Below are positions 58,040-64,000 of a stretch of 64,000 nt of DNA, one piece after another. Made by a program: the position numbers and the translations under genes. This DNA is from JAXGZG01 sp040771825. Lineage in GTDB: Bacteria; Bacillota; Sulfobacillia; Fermentithermobacillales; Fermentithermobacillaceae. The first letter of the stretch is position 1, and each line of letters starts with the position of its first letter. The stretch is from NCBI GenBank assembly GCA_040771825.1, contig JAXGZG010000001.1, positions 496,001 through 560,000 on the forward strand. Direction: 5' to 3'. Under the pieces are notes generated by a model. It ran no database searches. It was not told the origin of the DNA and worked only from the letters and a program-made list of their open reading frames with translations.

Positions 58040-59047
58040 GTGACCATAAGGGATGTGGCCCGAAGAGCCGGAGTATCTGTGGCTACAGTGTCCAGAGTTG
58101 TCAACGGATCAAAAGGCGTAAGACCGGATACCAAGCGCAGGGTAGTTGAGGCCATAGCGGACTTAGGCTTTGCCCCTAACGCAGCTGCGCGCCTTCTTTC
58201 AGGGGGGAGCCACAAGACCGTAGGCGCTCTCGTGCCTGGCTTCAACGACTCATTCTACGGGAGAGTGATTCGGGGCCTTGATGATGCACTGGCTTCGTCT
58301 GGATACGCACTCATCTTGGCTTGTTCAGATGGAAGCGACGAGCTTGAAGAGAGCCAGTGTGAGACTCTCCTTAGCAAAGGGATAGACGGGATGGTTTTCA
58401 TACGAGGCGGGCGCCGGACCGACTCTTTGGCTGAAAAAGCCGGCGCCAGGGTGCCGGTAGTTTCTATCGACAGAGAGGCGCCCCATGGTCTCTGGGGGTC
58501 TGTTACCAGCGATGACCGACAAGGGAGCTTCGAGATGACCGCGCGCCTCGTATCCATGGGTCATCGCCGCATGGCTTTCGTTGGAGGACCCGACTATGTG
58601 AGCGCTTACAGGGAACGCTTTCGGGGTTTCCAAGAACGGGCGGAGAGCGTGGAAAATGGGGCTGAGCCTCTCTTATTTCAGGGAGATTCGAGGTACGAAA
58701 GCGGCTACGCTTTGGCTTCGGACCTTCTGGGCAGGGGGACACGGATCACTGCGGTGCTTTGCGCCAACGACTACATGGCTCTTGGGGTCATAAGAGGGCT
58801 TCAAGATAGCGGAGTGCTGGTGCCTGCACAGGTTGCAGTGGCGGGATACGGCGGCGAAGAGATTGGTCTCATGGTTAGACCTTCCTTATCCACCGTGTCT
58901 CAGCCTGCTTATCGCATGGGGATTGCGGCTTCAGAACTGATGCTGGATAGCCTTCTGAAGGGTATTGGCATGCGGGGCAGGAGTGTGACCCTCAGCCCCT
59001 TGGTGGTAGAGAGAGACTCAACGGGAGGCAGGAGGTCTTTGAGCTGA
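58040..59047 (+). CDS. LacI/GalR-family transcriptional regulator
   Basis: The 335-residue protein has the N-terminal helix-turn-helix (TIRDVARRAGVSVATVSRVVNGS, given by its parts TIRDVARRAGV and ATVSRVVNG) and a sugar-binding core (about 60-330, ALVPGFNDSFYGRVIRG, VSIDREAPHG). The start is unclear. AAGGAGG at 58013-58018 is placed for a GTG at 58029, but that frame stops after four codons. The GTG at 58040, in the right frame, is some 20 nt from it. A missing base between 58031 and 58044 would join the two. The kinase gene follows at once. Confidence 0.88.
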   Translation: MTIRDVARRAGVSVATVSRVVNGSKGVRPDTKRRVVEAIADLGFAPNAAARLLSGGSHKTVGALVPGFNDSFYGRVIRGLDDALASSGYALILACSDGSDELEESQCETLLSKGIDGMVFIRGGRRTDSLAEKAGARVPVVSIDREAPHGLWGSVTSDDRQGSFEMTARLVSMGHRRMAFVGGPDYVSAYRERFRGFQERAESVENGAEPLLFQGDSRYESGYALASDLLGRGTRITAVLCANDYMALGVIRGLQDSGVLVPAQVAVAGYGGEEIGLMVRPSLSTVSQPAYRMGIAASELMLDSLLKGIGMRGRSVTLSPLVVERDSTGGRRSLS

Positions 59048-59979
59048 GAGACTGCGTAGTGGTTTTGGGAAGCCTCAGCGTAGAATTTGTGGTGCGTACC
59101 TGTGCAAGGCCGCGCCCAGGCGAGACCGTGTCGGGCATTGGCTTTGGTATCTATCCCGGGGGCGGAGGCGCTAATCAGGCAGTGGCGGCGGCCAGAGCCG
59201 GAGGCAAGTCTACTATGGTTGGCCGCATAGGCCAAGACGATTTCTCCCGTGTTCTTACAAAGAGTCTTTTTAAGTCAGGAGTGAGAGGGGATCTTGTACA
59301 GGTCACCCAGGGTACATCGTCTGGCTGTGTTTTTATCACCGAGGATCAGGAAGGCCAACGCTCCACGGTCATTTTCCCAGGCGCCAACGAAAGATGCTCC
59401 AAGGCCGATGTTCTCGGCATGCTTCCGGTTCTTGAGGACGCCAAAGTGCTTCTGCTTCAAATGGAAGTGCCGCAAGAGGTCAGCTTCTACGCAGCCAGGC
59501 AAGCCAAGGACAGAGGCGTCACCGTTATCATGGACCCGTCGCCTTTTGGGGCTATCTCACCTTGTGACATGAAGAGCTTGGACATAGTGGTGCCTAACCG
59601 GCGCCAGGCTAGTCTCCTAATAGGGCGCCAAGTCACTGACCAGCGCACTGCAAGGCTAGCTGCAGCCATGCTAGTAGACCAAGGGGCGAAGGCAGCCGTG
59701 GTCACAATGGGATCCCAAGGGGCAGTCTACGCCGACGAGACTTCGGCGGGATACATACCGGGGCACCGTGTGGATGTAGTTGACCCCGCTGGGGCTGGGG
59801 ATACCTTCGCCGGCGCTTTAGCGGCGGCCATATGCCAGGGCAAAGACTTGCGCGAAGCGTGCCGTTTTGCCAACGCCGCGGCAGCCCTTTGTGTTACGCG
59901 TCCAGGGGCTCAACCGTCCATGCCCTGGAGAAGAGAGATCGATCGTTTCCTATCGGACGGAAGAATCAGCTCCCCGTAG
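59044..59979 (+). CDS. PfkB-family carbohydrate kinase (ribokinase-like)
   Basis: The protein has the PfkB signatures: GGGGANQAVAAARAGGKSTMVGRIG (given as GGGGANQAV and GRIGQDDF) near residue 35, and DVVDPAGAGDTFAGALAAA with the catalytic Asp near residue 255. It probably phosphorylates ribose or a related sugar. The family start (about RDCVVVLGSLS) fits a CTG at 59044, which has AGGAGGT 7 nt upstream and overlaps the LacI stop. The first GTG at 59059 is 22 nt from that site and would trim the first beta strand. Confidence 0.88.
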   Translation: MRDCVVVLGSLSVEFVVRTCARPRPGETVSGIGFGIYPGGGGANQAVAAARAGGKSTMVGRIGQDDFSRVLTKSLFKSGVRGDLVQVTQGTSSGCVFITEDQEGQRSTVIFPGANERCSKADVLGMLPVLEDAKVLLLQMEVPQEVSFYAARQAKDRGVTVIMDPSPFGAISPCDMKSLDIVVPNRRQASLLIGRQVTDQRTARLAAAMLVDQGAKAAVVTMGSQGAVYADETSAGYIPGHRVDVVDPAGAGDTFAGALAAAICQGKDLREACRFANAAAALCVTRPGAQPSMPWRREIDRFLSDGRISSP

Positions 59980-60035
59980 TTCTCACCCCAGAACACCAGT
60001 ATACATAAGATCGAACTAGGAGGAATCTAGCCGGT

Positions 60036-60371
60036 TTGGGGTTTTGGCCAAGGGTAAAACAGGCATTAGCCAACGTGAGTCCTGGGAAATGGAAGGTAGT
60101 GAAGAGGTACCCATTACCAGAGAACGGGAGACCCCCGGGGGCCTGTGACGATATTCTGGTGAGGCTGGACGGTCTGGCGATATCCCTCACCCGCAAGACA
60201 TCAAGCACGCTGCCTCACGAGGTCACCGTCGTGATTCCCAGGGCCGAGATGCAAAAGAAATACCAAGATGGCAAACTGGTTGAGACTAACTTGGTGTATT
60301 CCAGCATCACAGTGTCTCATTCGCCTAGGTTCCCGCCGTCTGGCTCAAGCGCCCCGATCGCCCGCCGGTAG
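60036..60371 (+). CDS. Hypothetical protein
   Basis: The 111-residue frame starts with TTG at 60036, 12 nt after AGGAGG (60018-60023). The product is basic with a beta-rich middle (DDILVRLDGLAISLT, HEVTVVIPRAEM, NLVYSSITVS) and is not recognised. Its 3' end overlaps the convergent ldh gene by 27 nt. The good ribosome binding site supports it; the lack of homology I can name does not. Confidence 0.5.
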   Translation: MGFWPRVKQALANVSPGKWKVVKRYPLPENGRPPGACDDILVRLDGLAISLTRKTSSTLPHEVTVVIPRAEMQKKYQDGKLVETNLVYSSITVSHSPRFPPSGSSAPIARR

Positions 60372-61481
60372 CGCACTATCGTCAAGACGACCTTGCAATG
60401 GACGGGGTCTCTTGGTTGGGCGCCGGACGCGGCGTCGATTCCGGCGGTTATCTTCTAATCTACTGAGTTCCTCTGAAGCTTCGAAGGCCGCAACCCCGAT
60501 CATTTCCGGGACATAATGAGGCACTTCCATCTCCAAATCTGAGATGGCTCTGCGGATCACTCTTCCCGAACTCTGCAGTCTCACCAGTTCTTGGCCAGAG
60601 AGAGGAATCTCGATGGTTCGGAGAATTCCTTCCTTCCCTACCACTGCGGGCGCCCCCATGTAGACTCCGTATATCCCGTACTCGCCTTCAAGATACACAC
60701 AAACAGAAAACACCGTTCGCAGATCCTTCACGATGGCCTCAGTCACCCTAGATAGAGTGACCGCAGGCGCGTAGTAGGTCGCTCCTTTCCGGGAAATAAC
60801 TTGGTAGGCTGCGTCACGCACTTCCGATTCAATCCTGTCTTGAGCGTCGTGACGAAGGTCGGGCCAGTCCTCGATACTGATGCCCGCGATGGTTGCCCTA
60901 CTCCAGGCCACGAATTCCGAGTCGCCGTGCTCGCCCATGACGAAGGCGTGCACACTTTTGGGGTCAATGCCCAATTCCTTGCCGGTCAGGTATCTCAACC
61001 TCGCCGTATCCAAAGCCGTCCCTAGGCCCATCACTCGGCTTGGAGGGAGGTTGGATCTGACCATTGCTACGTATGCCATAACGTCAACCGGGTTGGTAGC
61101 CATAAGTATGATGGTCTTCCTGGCGATATCGCCGACTTCCTGGGCGATGTCGCCTACGACCCTGGAGTTCCGCTTTAAGAGGTCCATCCTAGTCTCGCCT
61201 GGTTTCTGTGACACTCCTGCGGCAATGAGGACAACGTCGGCGTCTCTCACATCGTCCATGTCCCCTGCCCAGATTTCTGTGCGGTTGACCATAGGCATGG
61301 CGTGATTGAGATCCATGGCCTGACCCATGGCTATGTCCTGATTCTTGTCAATGAGGCAGATTTCGTCGGCTACGTCTTGGAGCAGCAGGGCGTAGGCGTA
61401 GGTTGATCCCACTAGGCCCGAGCCAATGACCACTACTCGTACCGGCTTGGCCATGGGAAGAGAGTCGCGCCTTGATTCCAT
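60345..61481 (-). CDS. ldh: L-lactate dehydrogenase with Arg-rich C-terminal extension
   Basis: The 378-residue protein has the NAD site VVVIGSGLVGSTYAYALLLQ, the specificity loop AGVSQKPGETRMDLL (Gln-Lys-Pro marks lactate rather than malate dehydrogenase) and the catalytic His in GEHGDSEF. It interconverts pyruvate and L-lactate. The usual family length is about 315; here a tail of about 45 residues, rich in Arg and Pro (RRNRRRVRRPTKRPRP), is added and runs over the end of the convergent hypothetical gene. The tail could come from loss of the normal stop. AGGAGG lies 9 nt before the ATG. Confidence 0.93.
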   Translation of the reverse strand: MESRRDSLPMAKPVRVVVIGSGLVGSTYAYALLLQDVADEICLIDKNQDIAMGQAMDLNHAMPMVNRTEIWAGDMDDVRDADVVLIAAGVSQKPGETRMDLLKRNSRVVGDIAQEVGDIARKTIILMATNPVDVMAYVAMVRSNLPPSRVMGLGTALDTARLRYLTGKELGIDPKSVHAFVMGEHGDSEFVAWSRATIAGISIEDWPDLRHDAQDRIESEVRDAAYQVISRKGATYYAPAVTLSRVTEAIVKDLRTVFSVCVYLEGEYGIYGVYMGAPAVVGKEGILRTIEIPLSGQELVRLQSSGRVIRRAISDLEMEVPHYVPEMIGVAAFEASEELSRLEDNRRNRRRVRRPTKRPRPLQGRLDDSALPAGDRGA

Positions 61482-61600
61482 TGGGTCCGGACCTCCTCGG
61501 GAGACGGTTCACTGAGATCATGTCCCAAAGACGTCCCGGTCATTAGGAGGCGCCGCCAAAGGCTTGGAGCGCGACTCTCGTATCTGATGTCTCTAAGCGG

Positions 61601-63754
61601 TCATTTGGTTACACGAATGCCCCAGAGGGTTCCCCTAGAGTCGCACTGAACGAGCATGCCCTGAGCTATGAGGGGTTCCTGCATAAGGAAGGAGTCTCTC
61701 ACCTTGTAGTCACCGGTGCCGTGGGGGGAAACCAGGTTAAGGACACCTCTGTACCCGCCGGTTGCCCATGTGCCGTCTCCCGATGCGAACGCCGCAAATA
61801 GAGAAGACGTGCCGTGAATTGTGGAAAGAACCGTCCCGTCTCGCTGGGATAGGAGAGATATTCCCCCGTTTCCGTTCAGCACACCTAGATAGGCTCCGGG
61901 ATGACCTTTGGGCCACGGCCCGCCGGGAATCGACGCTCCTACAAGGCTTGAGCCAGAACGGTATTTCCATATCTCGTCACCGGTAGATGCGGAGATAGCG
62001 TACAGGTAGCTGCCGCCGCTAGCATTGTCGTATGGAGTGGTGACGTACACCATGCCTGAAGACACAGCCGGGGAGAGGCTAGGAGAGTAGTATATCTGGC
62101 GTCCAAGGGTCTTGCGCCATGCCAGAGAGCCGTCATTGAGGTTAAGTGCATAGAGGGATCCGTCCCAGGCGCCAAAGAACACATTGTCTCCGGAAGATCT
62201 TGGTGTGGCTGTTACTGCGCCTTGGGCCCGATACTTCCACTGGGTTACCCCCGTGAAAGCGCTAACCGAGTACACGGTGCCCGACGATGAACCGATTATA
62301 ATGGATTTGCCCAAGGGGCCAATGGCCGCAAGGGGGGAAGCAGGGAAGCCGCTCTTGTCTAGAGTAGTGCTCCAGATGAAAGTGCCATCGAGAGCGTTAA
62401 GGCAATAAAGGTGCCCGCTGGCGGTGCCGAAATACAGTCTGTTATCGACCATGACTCCGCCGCCCCAGGCGGAGCCCGATTGGTGTTCCCACATGGGAAG
62501 GCCGTCGGAAAGGCGGATTCTCCTAATCATGCCGTCTCTTGTCCCTACTATGGCGCCGCCTTGCCTGTCATGGACGATGTCGCCTACGACGGCGCTTCCA
62601 AGTTCGGTCCTCCAAGCTAGGATGCTAGAATCCTTGGAGAACTCCTGGGAGGCGAAGTACGGGCCTGAATTTGTGGCAGCCTTGATTCGCACGGTGTGGG
62701 TGCCCTGGGCGTGGGCTGCCACAGAACAAGACAACCGGTTTGGGCCCTCTTGGAGGCGCCCCAGATTCTGGTATGTTCCGCCATCGATCTGGTACGCCAC
62801 CGAGGCAGGTTCTGAGAGAAGAAAGGTCCCTGTCAGAAGGCCATTTTCGGTTTGGGCGGCAAACTCTGAGATGGGAGAGGGGTTGGGGGTTTCCGATATT
62901 TTGCACCGGAGTTGTGTTTCCCGCTTGGGAGTCCCTGCTCCTGTCACTGAGTAGATGGACATATCGGTCCCGCTCACGTCCACCACAGCGTAGGCCGCAT
63001 CCATAAGAGCGCCCACCATCTCGAAGGTTCTGCCTTGAGCCTTCCAGGTGATGAACGAGTGACCGTGACCTGAAAACACAACCCTGATGGAGTAACGATC
63101 CAGAAGCCCAACAAAGGCATCGTCGGAATCCTGAAAAGCCCTTGGCTCATAGCAAAACGGGTGATGGCTAAACACGGCTACCGGTCTGTTCTTGGGTATA
63201 GAAGCCAGGTCCTCTTCAATCCACGATATGGTGGCGGGGTCAAGGGTTCCCAGGGTCTGGCCGGGATACGTCGTGTCCAGCACCAGGAAATGCCACAGAC
63301 CGTAATCGAGTGAGTAGTTCTTAGCCCCAAAATGCTGGGCAAACAAAGCACCCTGGCGGTCTTGCCATCTGGATTCGTGGTTTCCCATAGTGGCGTACAC
63401 CTTGAAGGGGAGGGTGGCCGCGTACTCCTTGAAAAGGTCATATTCTATCGAGGCTCCGGTCTCGGTGACATCGCCCATATGGAGCATGAAAGCCGCATCC
63501 GGGTGATGCTCTCCAATATCCTGAAACGCTTGGTTTGTGCCCTTGTTCCCCACAGGCGCCCCGATGTGGCTGTCGGTGCCCACTATGAACTGAAATTGGG
63601 TTTTGGCGATACCTTCGGGTATGTAGCCTAGGGTCCTCATGTCCCCTTTTGCGTGGGCTCCTACAGTAGGGGCAAAGAGGCCCAAAGCCACGGTCAATGC
63701 CAGGAGCAGGCATATGGGGGTCTTTGGTGAAATCCTGGATGAATTGCGGATCAT
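61601..63754 (-). CDS. Secreted metallophosphoesterase fused to a PQQ-type beta-propeller
   Basis: The 717-residue protein has a signal peptide (about 1-33) and a calcineurin-like phosphoesterase domain (about 48-275). The metal motifs are GTDSHIG, LHMGDVTE, TMGNHESRW, FSHHPF and FSGHGHSF. A linker and an Ig-like part (about 300-370) follow, then a beta-propeller of PQQ-like repeats (about 380-715, blades such as GTVYSVSAFTGVTQWKYRAQG, given as YSVSAFTG and WKYRAQG). It probably hydrolyses phosphoesters outside the cell while the propeller binds a partner or the surface. GGAGG precedes the ATG. It stands alone. Confidence 0.85.
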   Translation of the reverse strand: MIRNSSRISPKTPICLLLALTVALGLFAPTVGAHAKGDMRTLGYIPEGIAKTQFQFIVGTDSHIGAPVGNKGTNQAFQDIGEHHPDAAFMLHMGDVTETGASIEYDLFKEYAATLPFKVYATMGNHESRWQDRQGALFAQHFGAKNYSLDYGLWHFLVLDTTYPGQTLGTLDPATISWIEEDLASIPKNRPVAVFSHHPFCYEPRAFQDSDDAFVGLLDRYSIRVVFSGHGHSFITWKAQGRTFEMVGALMDAAYAVVDVSGTDMSIYSVTGAGTPKRETQLRCKISETPNPSPISEFAAQTENGLLTGTFLLSEPASVAYQIDGGTYQNLGRLQEGPNRLSCSVAAHAQGTHTVRIKAATNSGPYFASQEFSKDSSILAWRTELGSAVVGDIVHDRQGGAIVGTRDGMIRRIRLSDGLPMWEHQSGSAWGGGVMVDNRLYFGTASGHLYCLNALDGTFIWSTTLDKSGFPASPLAAIGPLGKSIIIGSSSGTVYSVSAFTGVTQWKYRAQGAVTATPRSSGDNVFFGAWDGSLYALNLNDGSLAWRKTLGRQIYYSPSLSPAVSSGMVYVTTPYDNASGGSYLYAISASTGDEIWKYRSGSSLVGASIPGGPWPKGHPGAYLGVLNGNGGISLLSQRDGTVLSTIHGTSSLFAAFASGDGTWATGGYRGVLNLVSPHGTGDYKVRDSFLMQEPLIAQGMLVQCDSRGTLWGIRVTK

Positions 63755-64000
63755 TTTGCGGACCTCCGGTATGGTGAAGTTTTGGCTAGTCCCTAGATAG
63801 GACGCCGGAAGTCTTGTCAGGTTCCACCCCTAGCCGGATTCGTCTGCGGCTTTGCCAAGGTCGTGGTGCCATGACTCTCGGAGTTGCCCTCTTATGAGGT
63901 CAGACAGCGTCTGCCTTTGGACCGCCACGAAAAGTTGGCGATCCCTTACATGGATGACTGCGGGCCGCAAAGCCCCGTTGTAGTTAGAAGACATGGAGTA
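63755..64000. other. Window-edge region upstream of the phosphoesterase gene
   Basis: A minus-strand frame from the window edge runs to a stop at 63830-63832 (last codons AADESG). From the ATG at 63994 it would give 54 residues (MSSNYNGALRPAVIHV start), but the frame is open to position 64000, so it may be the end of a longer gene. Nothing else is seen. Confidence 0.5.
63830..64000 (-). CDS. Small or truncated hypothetical protein at the window edge
   Basis: The visible 56 codons read to a stop at 63830-63832. The sequence has a strand-like start (LRPAVIHVRDRQLFVAV) and a helical end. An ATG at 63994 could be the start, but the ribosome binding site would lie outside the window. I do not recognise it. 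Confidence 0.4.
   Translation of the reverse strand, partial: YSMSSNYNGALRPAVIHVRDRQLFVAVQRQTLSDLIRGQLRESWHHDLGKAADESG

Noticed and set aside
1..64000. tRNA, rRNA, insertion sequence, prophage or CRISPR array
   Set aside because: I looked for tRNA-like T-loops, transposase motifs, inverted terminal repeats and spaced direct repeats, and found none that hold up; the only tandem tract is the 11-bp repeat at 20412-20466.

Overview
The window looks like a chromosomal segment of an anaerobic, probably endospore-forming member of the Bacillota (Clostridia/Limnochordia-like). The grounds are a glycyl radical enzyme, a T-box leader, strong AGGAGG-type ribosome binding sites with many GTG and TTG starts, SpeD, FchA, YmaF, TIGR04086 and SpoIIE-like proteins, and tiny Cys-rich hydrophobic proteins of spore-protein type. 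Base composition is moderate (my impression is a little above 50% GC). I saw no tRNA, rRNA, insertion sequence, prophage or CRISPR array.

Region 1 (1-12.7 kb) reads as an island for breakdown of proline- and hydroxyproline-rich (collagen-like) peptides. It holds the end of a glycyl radical enzyme of probable trans-4-hydroxyproline dehydratase type, a frameshifted Xaa-Pro peptidase, and a minus-strand operon with a trans-3-hydroxyproline dehydratase (Cys/Thr catalytic pair) and a ketimine reductase that would return L-proline. An S9 prolyl-oligopeptidase-type peptidase, a PucR/CdaR-type regulator, a creatinase-like M24 protein that has lost metal ligands, a DUF885 metallopeptidase and an FCD-type GntR regulator follow.

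Region 2 (12.7-17.8 kb) has an orphan promoter-terminator unit (possible small RNA), then a four-gene membrane cassette (DUF6754 plus three unrecognised membrane proteins) behind a structured leader. This cassette is the best candidate for an undescribed system. An NSS-family Na+ symporter follows, behind its own structured leader.

Region 3 (17.9-23.6 kb) carries two tandem CNNM/CBS transporters, five 11-bp tandem repeats, a metallo-beta-lactamase-fold hydrolase, and a T-box-controlled AsnRS-like asparagine synthetase.

Region 4 (23.8-36.1 kb) is an ABC export cluster: a double FtsX permease, its ATPase, a fused nucleotidyltransferase-HEPN protein, and an ABC-2 ATPase with two permeases. A class V aminotransferase, an SDR, a SpoIIE-like phosphatase and a PatB/MalY aminotransferase follow.

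Region 5 (36.4-57.9 kb) is mixed. It has a secreted PHP-domain protein with an inserted nidogen-like domain, two miniproteins of 30 and 34 residues, a divergent YchF, a tandem GGDEF protein, an acetamidase, YycJ-like MBL, SpeD, an M42 aminopeptidase, Ndk, DUF72, DUF401, ComB, a DnaQ exonuclease fused to a decayed DinG helicase, SurE, a cell-wall polysaccharide deacetylase, FolD-FchA and YmaF.

Region 6 (57.9-64 kb) has a LacI regulator with two operator-like palindromes and a PfkB sugar kinase that may start with CTG. L-lactate dehydrogenase with an Arg-rich tail and a secreted metallophosphoesterase/PQQ-propeller protein end the window.
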